This document shows, one piece after another, positions 1-12,720 of a stretch of 64,000 bases of DNA. The notes beneath the pieces are model-generated. The model did no database searches. It saw only the letters and a program-made list of their open reading frames with translations, and was not told the DNA's origin. How positions within the stretch are numbered: the first letter of the stretch is position 1; the number at the start of each line of letters is the position of its first letter. Source of the stretch: Erythrocercus mccallii. Lineage: Eukaryota; Chordata; Aves; Passeriformes; Dicruridae. The translations under genes and the position numbers were made by a program. The DNA lies in assembly GCA_013397435.1 (NCBI GenBank), contig VZRG01001508.1:117810-181809 (forward strand), given 5' to 3'.

Positions 1-3000
1 AATATTGCTCACATCATCTATCATGATGAAAAGTGTGATATTCCAGGTCTTATTGAATCCATAATGTGAAAAGCAAATATTGCTTTTATTACTGTCAGAA
101 AAGTAGAAAGGAACGCTGGGGTTAAGCCCACTGTGCATCGTTGTAATCATGACTTCCTAGGCTTGGTATGTGAGAGAAATCTTACTTTTTTCCCTTTAAA
201 CAAACCCCCAAAACCTTACAACTACATTATGTGAGGGCCAATGCTCACACATCTCCAGAATAACATTATTCTCCTGGTAAGTTCAGATCAGAGTGTAAAT
301 TGTAAGAGGTTCTGGTATCCATAATTAAAGTTTTCTAGTGGCCTCACATTACAGTTAGGTCAATTTCGACACCATGTGGGTAAAGCTCCCCATTCATCTA
401 CATCCTTAGCCATGAATTCTTTTCTCTGTTTTGTGTTGGCTCTAGTCTGGTAACATAAATTATTCAATTCTTGAACTTTCCCCCTTTGCCCTCTCTGAAA
501 TGTCCCACTTTTTAATCTGGCATGTTAGTTTTTCACTTTTTAGCAACTTGATTGATATTGCTACCTGAACAGTGAACTGCCAGAATTAGGACAGAAGGGT
601 GAGGCTTGTGGCTAAAGGCAAGGAAGGAAAATAAAGATGTCCTTAGGGGAGGGAAGGTGTAATTTGACTTAAGCTGCAACAGGAAATTTCATTCATTTGT
701 GTACATGCACACAGGTGGTCCTTTAATTTCCTGACACCTTGCTATTGTTTATGCTGGGTTAAGATTATAAAAGTGATTGAGAATTACATCCGGAGCCTGC
801 ATTGTTCAGTTTCTGCCTGGTGTGGTCAAACCCTGTGGCCTTATTACATGTGGCTCCATGTGTTTTCACTTGTGAAATTAGGAGGAAACGTCCTCATTTC
901 AGCAAGACCCCTCAGCCTTTCTGTGTGCAGCTGCAGCCCAACTTCTCATCCTGAGTGAAGAAAACCCTTTGATACTTGTGGCTTCCTGGTTTCAGTTTAT
1001 GGAAAGCCAACAAGAAGATGGGATTTCACTGAAAGCAGATGGTTCTTTTCTGCTCTCGTACTTCCAGGCAGGTCTTGCAATGAAAATACACTATTTCTTT
1101 TCAAGATGTAGTGCAGGAGGAAGGCTGAGCAGCAATGTTCGTAGACTCTACAGGGAATGAATCTCAGTAAGCTCTTGATAAAATGTCAGAAGGCTTTATT
1201 TTGCAACTGATGTGGGATAAAGGCGGTTCTGGGCTCAATGCTGAGATATGCAAGTAATAACAAGACTTGAAAGTGGAAGATTCTGTGCCCTTTTCTGGAA
1301 AGGATGAGTGGTGTTTGAGGTTATATTGTAGAGATGTTGAAAATCTTGATGGCATGTTTTCCCACTGTAGTTCTGAAATTTATGCCTTCCCTTCCTGTTC
1401 TCAGGAAGATTGATGATTACTTCTCTTACCTTAACCTCATCATCTTCTGAAAGGCAGAATTTTAAATCTGGTTAGAGTGAGAGACTACAAAACTGGGATC
1501 TGGTGTTTGCAAGTGACAGCTGGAGCAGATTATGGCATGCACTGGCTCCAGGAAGCCTGTTGTACCTGCCACATTTACAGGTGAGGGGATTCTCTTATTA
1601 TAACCTGGTTTTCATTTCACCTGAAGAAACTGTCAGTGAAGTAAGCAAGTAACTATTTTTCTCCTTTTTTAAAAATCTTATGTCAGAAGCTTGCAGAAAC
1701 ATTTTCCAAGCAAATCAGCAAAAGCTGGTTTCAAAGATTTTAGTGGAAATGAGCACTAACTAAATAAATGTGCGGGAAAATAGGAAGCACCTGTGCAAAT
1801 GTTAACAGTGTGTCTGATAGCCTAAGTTCATGGCCAAACCTGCAACTCCAAAAAGCTTTGTATATCCATGTGAATCTGAAGTGCAGTCTGCTTCGTTTTT
1901 TAAGATCCTACTTTTAAAAATCCTCTGTCAAATATATGAATAGTGAGACCATTGAATTTTCTGGGTAAAATCAATGTAAGTCTCAAAAGTTACATGTTGA
2001 AACAGGATGATCTATATTTGCAGTATTGGATAAAAATTCATATAAATTCCCTGGCTGATAATAGGTTTTCATATTTTCTAGTACTATTTTCATCTACATT
2101 GTGGCTTCTAGGTTATCACCCTTCTAGCACGTTTTCTCTCAGTTTTAGTCAAGAAAAGCAGGAAGAAAATCAGGTCTTAACTTCATTAGCACAAGTCCTC
2201 TTAGAGTTCATTGAAATTGAAAACTCTTGAAACTGTTGTATGTGGAAAAGAAGAGTTCAGTTGCTTTGATGTTGCATCAGGAAAGACCTGAAAGTGGAGG
2301 TGTTTGCTCAGTTCAATTTCTGGCTGCTCTGTGGTCTTTGATCCCATCATACTGAAGGGGTTTTCTGCAGTCATTTGTTCTCCCCCGACATCCTTTCTGG
2401 CATCGCTGGTTATGCTGAAGACCTCATACATTTTTACTCAACCTTAGGTACAATCTTGCAGAAGGTACCCTGATTTTCTTCACCCAGCAGATCTGATTCT
2501 GTTGTGTAACTGTAAGTCTCTTTTTCCAGTGTTGCCTTTTATAGACACATCAGTATTAATTCTTTCAATTACAGCAATTTTAAAAACCCAACAGATGTGT
2601 ATTTAGGTTTGCTGTCCTATTGTGTTAACACAGACAGGTCTGCTTTCCTCCTGTACCCACAATACTGAATTGTATTAGTGTAATTACCCAGAACAATTCC
2701 CCACCAACTGTCTCTTTTAATAAAGTCCATGTTTAAATTTGGAAATTCTTCTTTTGGCTGTTTCTGAATATGATTCTGTCCAGTGTGCCTTATTATTGAT
2801 GCTGTGGGTGTTTACTGGCATAGCTGAGTATCTTGGCCATTGTATTTTTTTCCCCTGAAAATATTCCTTGATGTTCATAAATTATTAAGGTCAGTTCAGA
2901 CATTATTATGAAACAGATGCACGTCCATTAAAACCTTTTTAAAAGGTGTTATCGTATTTCTTTGCACATGTAATTAATTCAGGTTTGACTTACTGCTTCA

Positions 3001-6000
3001 GGGGAAGGTGAAATGATTGCTAAAGGATATATTGGCAAAGTGCTCTGGGTTTGAATTTTGTGAGATTTGAATCAATGTCTTTTTTGCCTGGTGAAAGATG
3101 GTAAGAATTTGCAGTTGGGGGATTAAAAGCCTTGGATTCTTCATGGACCAGGCATCAGCTTGGCCTGGTGAGATCTGGCAGTGGTATGTGCTTGCCTTTT
3201 TTTTTTTTTTTTTCCTCAAAGATGGCACTAGTCAGCTGTTCATTTCATCCAAAAACTGTCTTCTGTAGGATTTAGAACTTACAGTGTGTGAATCCAATTT
3301 TTGAAGTGGAGGCAAACAGGAAAGAGTGGTTTCTGGTGTTTTCTGAATGCTTGTATTTCCATATATCCCAACCTGGAAGAAAAGAGTATCACAGTCAAGA
3401 TTCCCTCTGTTACCTGAGGACACAGAAGATTTGGACATCACTCAAAATCTCCAGAAGAGCAGAACAAATTGTGTTAAAACTCCTAGTCCCACTAGATGAA
3501 AAAGAATATTTTATAGTGATTGACACTAAGAAATATTATTAAATCTCTGACTGTTGCTGAAAACTCTTAGAGTTGCCAGGTTTTATTTATTGGTCCCTTG
3601 TAAGTCTCTGTTTAAGCTGTTGGAGTGCATTATTCAGGAAATTGTGCTTTAAACCTGTTTTGGAAGTGTCTGTGGAAGTCTGCAGCTGTCTTATCAATGC
3701 AGAGAAAGTGCTTTCCATCAGCTCTCAGATGAGGTGTCCAGAGTGAGATGTGCTTATTTAAAAGCACTTTTCTCCTTTTTTTTTGTTTCAACTGATGTCT
3801 GAAGGTCACTGTGCCCCTGCAAGTTGCATCACCAAGTTTTTCTGCAAGGAAGTTTTGGGGAAAGTGGATTGTTGAGGAGGGAAGGTTGTCTGCTCTTCAG
3901 ATCAGCACTTAACAAGCTTTTAACTTTAAAAATTTGACATTTTAACTCTCCTGGGTTGCCAGGTTTTGTTTAAAATTAATCTTTGCATTTATTCTTTACT
4001 GTGCTTTAACTCTGAATAAGATTTAATCAATTTGAATAAATCAAGGCTTCCCTCCAGCTTCTGCATTGACACTGTTTTATAGTGTCACTATGTTGCTGAC
4101 AGATGCAGTCAAAACCAAGATTTATCTTTAAGTGACTGGAAGACTGAAAAAAATACCAACAGAATGACATTGATCTTTAAAGACAATATCCTGTGACAGT
4201 ATTTAGATTTGGTCTGACTTAGAGATTCCAAAATACTGCATGGCTAACTCTTGATGGGGCATCATTTATTGCTAACACTTTTGCCTTCAGTGCAAAGATC
4301 TATAAAGCTCTCTTTTGTGTGAGATAAATTACTGTGTCTCTGGCATGCAAGAGAAAGCTGGCTGACTCTAGAAGTACCTGTTTCATGGTTAATTCGTGCT
4401 GTGATAGATGTGTTTTAATTGAATTTCCTTAAAGGGAAGCTGTAGCTGGACATTCAGGCATTGTTTACTGTGAGCTATTCTCAGCCTGCGCACCAGCAGT
4501 CAACAAATGTCATTCAGTTAATTTCAATTTGAGCACTGTGGATATCATTTGGCTCTAAGTCAGAGGAAAAGAAAAGCTCAAGCAAGGAAGTGTTTAAAAA
4601 GAAAAACACAAGGTGGTGTTTTTCTTATCCGACAGGCAGAAAAGACAGGATGATCTTAATATACTTACTGTGAAGCATCACATTCCACAGCTTAATTGCT
4701 TTGCAGTTGTATTGGCCATAACCCTTGAGAGGAATATCCCTCCTCAGTGGCAGCAGAGGTGCAAGAGGAGTTGAGCTTCAGTGGGTAATGCTACACTTTT
4801 TTGAAAGGATGCTGTTTCTCATAAGAAAAAAAAGCCAAGCAGGCGACTGTGATAAATGATCACAGATTTTTGAGAAGTCTTAGCTGCTGGAAGTGAGTCA
4901 GCAACTGCTTAGTTAAATACAGAGTTGGTAATCTCGGATGTCCTAGTGTGGGGAGTGGACAGAAGTTGTGTAATGGTGTCTGTGAAAAGACCTATCACAG
5001 GTTTCATGATAGTGATGAAAAAAAATAGCATACTCATCCAGATCCATTCTTCTGCTGTCACTTTTTGCTTTATTTAATAGGCTTGAATACTGGGGAGATA
5101 TATATACAGTGTATGAAACATCTAATGGAAGTGAAAATTGGGATTGGCAGGGTTTTGCAATTTAATATGTTAGTAAAAATTGCACAGCAATGATGAAAAA
5201 ACCAGAAATTAGAGGGGCATAGTTTTCTTCAGTGGAGGGAACCTTTTGCTTAAGGAATGGTTACTTGTGTCCTCAACTAGGATAGAAAACTCATACGGAA
5301 GAAGATAAATCAGAGTCTTATTTGTTAGCTGAAAGTGCAACCTTCTGAATGGGTGTTCCAAAAGCACCTCTAATACTTTTTTCTTCCCTTGAATCACTGC
5401 TGTTGTCTGTGAGCTAAATCTGGCAGGGGTGACAATGTGAGGAATTCCTTGCATATGATCTTATATATGTTGCCATGTATGTCACAGAAGCTTTTAATAG
5501 TAATGACCATTTGAGCCATTCGATGTTATGGTGAAGACAAGTGAAGTAAAAATAGAGTACTTAGAAATTATTATCTTGTTACAGACAGCCTGGTAAGTGG
5601 TGGTAAGTAACTCAAAGGATACTTCATGAAGTACTTTTGTCTTTTTTAAACACGTCATCACTTTGTATTTGGTATGTCTTGTTTTTTGCTTTATTTATTA
5701 TCCTATATTATTCATGGGCTTTTAAGGCCTGAATGTGGGACTTTAAATGAGGGTCCAATCCTTTGTAAGGACCTGTTTGCTCATATAAGAATGAGGTTGA
5801 AGGGTTTGTGGTGTAGGAGTTGGTAGTGCTAATGGTTTCATGCTGCAGAGAGTTGACTGAGGTCTGTCTGTGAGCAAGGATCTGTTCTTATGGTGCAGCT
5901 GGGAGCTTTTGCTTGAATGCGTACCAGCCTGTGCAGCAAGCTGTCCTCATAGTGCACCTCTGCTCAGGGGTGGCTGAGGCGTTAAACCAGACAGGGCTGC

Positions 6001-6429
6001 TTACAACTGGATCAGGTCATGTCAGCTGAGGCCCTTAGACTCCACTCTTGGGCTGTCTTGGGACCTTTCTTGTTGTAGCCATTTTCTGCTTTTCTCAATT
6101 TATAGTTCTCAGCTATCCCAAAGCTGTCTTCTGGAGCTGAGCTTCAAGACAGCTTTCTTTTCGAGCTGTGTTGACTAAATACAAATGAAATCTGCCGTAT
6201 GTTTTGGTACTAATTTCTTGTGTGCTTTTGAAAAAGTTTTACATCATTTTGCTTTGAATGAGAGGTAGTATTTCCTTTGTCTGTAGCATTATTGACACCT
6301 AAGGACACAGTACAAGGCTTAGGAGAGGGAAATTAAAAATACTCCCTCCTTTTCTTATTTCTAAGCGAGATAAATAAGAACTTTGGAAGTTGGAAGCCTA
6401 GCTAAAAATCCATCTGCTTTTTTTTGCAG
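1..6429 (+). other. Non-coding DNA upstream of the first coding exon, probably GTF2E1 intron 1
   Basis: No ORF here resembles a known protein and none has convincing splice borders. The stretch ends in a pyrimidine run and CAG at 6427-6429, a good splice acceptor, so its right end at least is intron. The left part could be intron 1 or sequence upstream of the gene, since the non-coding first exon was not located. There is no CpG-dense block of the kind expected at a housekeeping promoter. The only simple repeat of note is a 17-nt T run at 3197-3213. Assignment as intron 1 is an inference from the acceptor and from the human gene, which has a non-coding first exon. Confidence 0.6.
3197..3213. 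repeat. T17 homopolymer
   Basis: An uninterrupted run of 17 T, the longest homopolymer noticed in the window. No retroposed gene could be recognised next to it on either strand, so it is listed as a simple repeat only. Confidence 0.9.
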
Positions 6430-6459
6430 TATACATGAAGCTCACAATCTGAACCTGCT
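6430..6459 (+). promoter_or_regulatory. GTF2E1: GTF2E1 5' UTR portion of exon 2, with a tiny upstream ORF
   Basis: The exon begins directly after a strong acceptor (a long T run, then GCAG ending at 6429). It gives 30 nt of leader before the main ATG. Within it lies an ATG at 6435 that opens a five-codon ORF (MKLTI) ending in TGA at 6450-6452, seven nt before the main start. The upstream ATG has T at -3 and A at +4, a weak context. The main ATG has G at -3, a better one. Most ribosomes would therefore be expected to scan past the first ATG or to reinitiate, but this is inferred from context alone. Confidence 0.75.
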
Positions 6460-6907
6460 ATGACTGACCCAGACGTTGTCACTGAGGTCCCAGCAGCTCT
6501 CAAACGCCTTGCCAAATATGTGGTGCGTGGCTTTTATGGCATCGAGCATGCTTTGGCTCTGGACATCCTCATCAGGAACGCCTGCGTGAAGGAGGAGGAC
6601 ATGCTGGAGCTCCTCAAGTTCGACAGGAAGCAGCTGAGGGCTGTCCTCAACACCCTGAAGGGTGACAAGTTCATCAAATGCAGGATGAGGGTCGAGACAG
6701 CTCCCGACGGCAAAACCACACGCCATAACTATTATTTCATCAACTACCGCCTGCTTGTCAATGTGGTCAAGTACAAGCTGGACCACATGCGCCGCAGGAT
6801 CGAGACTGACGAGAGAGACTCCACCAACCGCGCCTCTTTTAAATGCCCCATCTGCTTCAGCACTTTCACAGATTTGGAGGCCAACCAGCTCTTTGACCCC
6901 AGGACAG
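6460..6907 (+). CDS. GTF2E1: GTF2E1 coding exon 1 (exon 2): TFIIE-alpha residues 1-149 and first base of codon 150
   Basis: This exon encodes the start Met and the most conserved part of TFIIE-alpha. The N-terminus (MTDPDVVTEVPAALKRLAKY) matches the human start closely, which fixes the initiation codon. Roughly residues 14-104 correspond to the family's winged-helix domain, including the segments GFYGIEHALALDILIRN and LLKFDRKQLRAVLNTLKGDK. A basic helix follows (YKLDHMRRRIETDERD). The first cysteine pair of the zinc ribbon is C129-P-I-C132. The exon ends after ACAG with a GTAAGG donor, leaving phase 1. If the donor is skipped, translation continues only to a stop at 6967-6969. In the family, the N-terminal half carries the TFIIE-beta contacts and the core transcription function. 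Identification is certain; exact domain limits come from human knowledge. Confidence 0.97.
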
Positions 6908-9900
6908 GTAAGGGTACAGCTAACAGAGTGCTCTTGCTGTTTCCTGTGGCTCTGAGTGCTGGACTTTAAGGAGACAGAGCCTTAGGAAAATTGTCTCTGA
7001 GTTTGGCCAGAGCTGGAAGGCGCTGTTTCTGCAGGTGGTAAATGTTTGAGCAAAATACAAAAGTAATGTATACAGACAGATAGCAACCTTGGTGACTTGC
7101 TTTTGAGTGATGAGTAGTAGAGAGATGGAAGTCTTATTGAAGTCACACTAAAGAGTGAATAAGGCAATCTGTCCTTGTTGGAAGCTGATGGCTTTTCAGT
7201 ATAACCTGCTCTTGCCAGTAAACTGTAAGACTTCCAGGTAGTTTGCAGGGACGGCATAGAATTGATTTTAGTTGGTCACTCAAGAAGTGAGTTGTTACTG
7301 TTTAATATTCTCTAGCCTAGTGCATTATACTGCACAACCTTGTTTACCAGTGCAAGGCAGTCTCACAAAAGTTAAAAGAAATTAATTACAGACTTGTCTG
7401 TGGTTGGGAGTAAACAAGATTCTTATTCACGTGTAAGTCTCAGTGGAAGTGTGTATCTGTCTCATGCATATGAAATGAGAGTCTTTCTTGGGTGTCATTG
7501 TCTAGTTTGTGCTTCCGTGCCAGGGAATAAAAGAAAGAGCACCTGCACCTGATGAGATTCTGTTTTGCTAGTCAAATATGGGATTATTTTGGGGGGAAGG
7601 CAGGGGGGTTAGGTGTTAATTTACTTGTTAATTTTTTCCTTTTGAATTCTCTGTCCTGAATTTACTTTTCCAGAAAAGTAAGAGGACAGAAGTCAGAAAA
7701 GCTCTTGCATATATTGAAGTATGATGTTTTGTGTCAGTTAACATAATGAGAAACTGTAAATTTGACTGATTAGCAACAATGAAGCTTTTTATGTAGGGTT
7801 ACTGATGTTTAATCTGCCAAGTGTAAACACCCAAGAAGTGTTCAACCTATCGTTTTCCCTTTTTCCTGCCTCCAAAGTTCAAAAGCTGTGGAACTCCTTT
7901 TACTTGAGCAATCATGAAGATGTTACTTAGTACTAGAGAAGGAGAATCCACTAAGTCCAGTAAGAGTTGTTGATGAAATCCAGTGCAGCTCACTGAGTAG
8001 AAATTGCTTCCTTGTGGAGCACCAAATGAGCAGTGCCAGCACAGAATTTCTGTGCTCACCACTGAGTGTAGAAACTCTGTGTGCCCTCCACAGTTAATGA
8101 TCATCTGTGGTGGCTGTCTCTGTGTGTTGGGCTGAAGGGCAATGATGTTTTTGCAGGTTACATTGGTAAGGAGAGAGTGGAGAACCTGTGCAGAGAACAC
8201 ACACAGTGGGGAGTGTGAAACACTGATCCCAAGGGCACCTGTACCACTTAGCAAAGGCCTGTGGCCATTGCCTCCCAGCCTCTGTGGGCAGCGAGTTCTG
8301 AGAGCAAAGAACTGCCTGTCAAGGAGGTGCTGTAAATAATAATGTTGGGATTTGGCTTTGGTACCAAGCCCTGTGTTCCAGGAACTGATGAGGTCAACCA
8401 AGGGTCTGCCTGCAATATAGGCACTGGCTGTGTCCACAATGTGAAGTCATTCACTGGCACATGGAGTGTTTTATGTTCTGATGGAAGAAAAGGCTGAGTG
8501 CTGTTTTCTTAGCAATTCCCAGGAGTTCTGTCAGTATTTGTGCAAATAACAAGATAGTCAGTTTACGTCCACTTACTTTCAGTAAGAACATATTCTGCCT
8601 GGAATTTATGTATATTCTGTTTCTCTTGATACTGTTTTTAAGTCAATGATAGCTTCATCTATGTAGTGCATGATGATACTGTTGGATGTCTGCTTTATAT
8701 TGCAGTGGAATGTGTTATCTGCATGTTTCCTGCTGCTCTGGAATTCTGTATTAGAAAAGACCTGAGAGACCCCTAGATCTTTCACAGAGGAAGCTCATGA
8801 GGTCAAAGCTTGCAGAGAAACGAGGTTTATTAGACAGTGAAGAGCCATCCTTTTCCAAGAATGTCTTTAGCTCCTGTCAGTGCTAAAGATAAACTTCTCC
8901 CACTCCTGGAAACTTGTGGCAGTACAACTGCTGAAGGGTAGCTGAAAGCCACATAGCTTCAGTCACAGCTGACCTGAGCTGCTCTTAGACTGCAGCTATG
9001 TTGATAAAACTTTGTGAATTAAAAGGCCTGCAGGGCCAAAATATGTTAATACATGGAGCAGGTGGGACATGGAAGGCATCCTCTGCACCAGTGTGGACCA
9101 AGGTGCACTTAAATTAAGAGGTTTTTGTTAAAAGATACCCTCTTTCACTGCCTGCCTTTTGTCCTTGTCATTCAGAGATGGGTGTGATTTAGATGTCCTG
9201 TGTGTTCTCCTGCTTTGCTTTCCTCTTTCCTATCTACAACTCAAATGCAAACTCTGAGCAATTGTAGAACTGGAAGAGTTGCTCTTACCCTTCCTTATTG
9301 GTGAGGGTGAAGAGGTTTCCAGAACCACTCCATGACTGTGGTCATTATACTGGAATTTGTGAATTAAGAGTGCTTATGAAGAGCCTGTTCATAATTTGGA
9401 TCTGTAGAGCTCTTTAATTTTCACCACAGCATCTGTGTCTACCTATTGGATTTGACAGACCTTTATTTCTTATGGGTCAAGTCGCTCTCTTTTGGCTCTG
9501 TTCTTTACTCTGTCTCTGAATAATGTCGAAATAAACTAAAGTGTTTATTTTTTCATCAGAAAATGTGATTATTGATTGTTTTGGAGGGTAGACACAAGTC
9601 TGGTGAGAGAAAATAATTGATAATGAGAAGGGTGTGTTTCCAGGGCATGTAGGTACAGATGTGCTTTGACTGCTGTTCAGTTAACTTGGAAAAAATATTT
9701 TGAACAGAGTAGCATGTTTGCCACTCAAATAATTTTAAATGTAGATTTTAAATAGTGTAAGTGTTACTTTGAGAATGTGTTCTCTGTTTTTAAAAGCATT
9801 ATAAGATTTTTTTCTCCATCCCTTTTTCTGCATTAAATGTCTCAACCCAAAAAAGCTCCAAGAACTTTCTATGCTGTCAAAGGTTGAACAACTCTTACCT

Positions 9901-12068
9901 GGTACTTGAAGGAAGTTCAAGGATAGGATGTGAGACAGTGAAAGTCAAGATGATGCGAAAAATGAGTTTTTCTGCTGCTTCAACTCACAAGGAGATCTTT
10001 TGAAAAGGGAAAGGAAATGCATGCTGTGTTGGAGGAGTTTCTTGGTGGTATGACCAGTGAGTGAGTGCCTGTTAACTCTGAGCATGGCATGCCCAGGTCA
10101 GGAGTTGCAGCCCCATCTGTTCCACATGAGGAGCTTGAACAGATCTCCAGCTGTCACACTTTCTCCTCAATGGTGTTTTTTACTGTTGCCTCCAAAGAAG
10201 CAGTTTCAGTAACCCCTGGTTTTAGAGGCAAACGGAGTGAACGTAGCATGATTTTATTGTGCAAAGGTTTGCAATGGAAACTTGTAGCAAACCTTAGAAG
10301 AACTTTCTGATTGAAGAGTTTGCCTATTGATGGGAATTGGTGCAGATTGGGTTGTTACAGGCTGAGCAGCCACTTTCGTGTTTTGTAATCTATGGGAGGG
10401 AAAACAATAATGCTGATGAATGAAAAGTGTTACTTCTAGCTTTGTTTTTCAGACAGGATGACTGATAAAGGAAAAAGATAGTTGTTTTCCTGGAATATCC
10501 TAGTATAAGCACTTGATCCTTGCCTTTCTCTTGTGCCATCATCTGCTGTCTGACCGTACTTTGGTATTTCATTCTGCACGTGAGCAATAGTTTGCCGCTG
10601 CTGCTGTGATGAAGCCTTATGCCGGTGGAAAGTTTCAGCTATTCCCCTGAGCAAGATAAGGGCTGTCTCGAGGCAAGGGGTGTACAAGGAAAGAGTTAAG
10701 TTGAGGAGCAGTAAGAAAAGGCATCTGCGAGATTTGTGAAGTGAATGACATTGCTGAACTCTGTCTACTGCCAGACCTCGGCCGACAAAGGACACTGGCA
10801 TAAGGGAGCACTGGGTTTTCCTATTTTACCTCGAGGTAGGATGGTACATTAGTCTCTTAAACCTATGGGAAGAATGTTCTTCTCACTGCTTTTAGATGTA
10901 GAAACTGCAGAAATTTGGATTCTGTAGGTCAATCCCTTGAATCACAGATCAATTTAAACAACTTGATACCATTTTGTGGACTGGATGCTTGGAGAATTAA
11001 ATCCGCCCACGTGCGTTCAGTGGAGTGCGGGGGAAGGACAGGAGGAGCTGCGTTTCTCACCCGGTAGAGGGCTCTGTCTTTTCTCTCTACAGATGGGCTT
11101 GGCTTGCTTAATCTATGGAATGTCACAACACTGGAAATTATGTTCATGGATGTGTGTTTCTGTAGCGTGATTAATTGAATCTGGCTGGAGAAAGTCTCTA
11201 ATGTATCCTGTTCTCTTACCCTAATCATATTTGTAAATCTAGTGTAGTGTTGGAGTTCTGTCAAATTCAAGGTCAGTGTGAAAGAAGGTATGTGACTAGA
11301 AACTGCAAAAGGGAGAGTGAGGTGGAAGTGAAGGAGTGGCAGAAATGAGATTCTGCAGTGCCTCACACTGGTATTCAGCCCTGGATTCCCTTAGGTATTC
11401 TAAATACCAAACTGTGTTAGGATACTCACCAGTGCAGCAAGTGAATTTGATGTTAGAAAGTGTAAGAGGAAGTAGCTTTTCCACTGCTCTCTTCCACCTT
11501 TGCAGTATAATTTTTACCCAGTCTTTTTTCTTTCACTTCTGTTACTGTGAAGAAAAATGTTGATGTTACCAGTACATTATAATTACAGTTGATCTCTCAT
11601 GTCCGTCTATACATTGTGTCCTCATCATAATATTCAGTTAGATAAGGTGTGAATAGTAGTGAAAAGAAAAGGATGGAAGACAGGTGGGTAATATGAATCA
11701 GAAAGGTGTTGCTTGTTGGAATGTTCTTAATCCCAGTTGCAATCACTGAAGCATTTTGTTGCTTTTGGAAATCACAGCAGTTAATTACTTGTCTACTCTT
11801 CATCCTCCCGCAGTTTGCTCTTGGTTTGGTGAATGATTTTTTGGAGATGTCTTGCTGTTCCTATAAATGCTCTGTAATGGTAACATACTGTGTATCTGGA
11901 TGCCTTTCTTATTCTGTGTACTTATAAGAAATTTAATTTGGGAAGAACAAATTGAAGGTGACAATATCAGTTTTACAGAATGAAAGACAGCACCTTGAAT
12001 ATCATTTTAATCCACTTGTTTTACTGTCAGCTTCTCACAGGTCCTTTGTGTGCTTAACAGAATTGCAC

Positions 12069-12128
12069 ATATCACATTCAGAGACTGGTTTTCTGTACCT
12101 GTCACAAGACACTTAATATCACATTCAG
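12069..12128. repeat. Pair of 13-bp direct repeats
   Basis: The sequence ATATCACATTCAG occurs at 12069-12081 and again at 12116-12128, with the copies offset by 47 bp. The flanks do not match, so this is either chance or a very old local duplication. No function is suggested. Confidence 0.7.
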
Positions 12129-12661
12129 GCAGCCTGTGTGCAGCTGAGCGCTTGTATAGTTTGAGCCCTGTTTCTGAGATTAGAAATTTGACTAGTCTTT
12201 CATTTTTTTGCTTTGGTCTTGTGTGCTGACTTCTGGAGCTACTGCTTTTTCTCCTGAGTGCTCAGCTCCTCACTTCATCTCCAGTGAGCTGCTCAGAACG
12301 CATCTGTCTTCTCATCTTCTTTTGAATTCCTGCTTCCTCAGGCAAGTTCTACGTTAGTTTCAAGACTTCCTCATCTGATTGAAATTACTCTTGAGCCTGT
12401 CCTATCTATTTTGTTAATTTTTTATTATGCTTCCCCTTTTCCCTACTTTTTTGCCTTACCATTTCTTGGGGAGCTCTTGTGTCCATTTCTAATACATCTC
12501 TTTTTGTATTCTGTCCCTTCCAGCCACTAGAAAAAAATAAATCACATGGAGCTATTCATTCTGTATATTCACACAATGTAGCCAGTCCTGTTTGATCTTT
12601 ATGCTGTTGTTTCTTGTTCTTTGAGTTCAATGATTTTCAGACATTCTGGATAGCTTTGTCT

Positions 12662-12720
12662 GCCATGTAGTGCCATGTATGTGCTACATGATGCTAGCAC
12701 ATACATGGCACTAGTATGGC
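12662..12720. repeat. Long near-perfect inverted repeat (hairpin)
   Basis: The arms 12668-12686 and 12695-12713 are perfect reverse complements over 19 bp, with an 8-nt loop (12687-12694). After a small asymmetric bulge (G12667 opposite G12714-T12715), five more base pairs join 12662-12666 to 12716-12720. The predicted stem is thus about 24 bp. It lies within intron 2 on the transcribed strand of GTF2E1. The stem is shorter than most microRNA precursors. Alternatives are a relic of a small inverted-repeat transposon or a chance palindromic duplication. The inverted repeat itself is certain; any function is unknown. Confidence 0.9.

Noticed and set aside
1..6429. GTF2E1 promoter and non-coding first exon, and the head-to-head neighbour RABL3
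   Set aside because: No CpG island, no convincing donor for a leader exon and no RABL3-like peptide. They probably lie to the left of the window.
6442..6786. 114-codon open frame on the minus strand over the first coding exon
   Set aside because: It is the antisense shadow of the conserved GTF2E1 exon, and its openness follows from the codon usage of the real gene.
7590..7615. Two G6 runs as a possible G-quadruplex
   Set aside because: Only two long G runs are present with a GG in between, so four runs of three G with short loops cannot be made.
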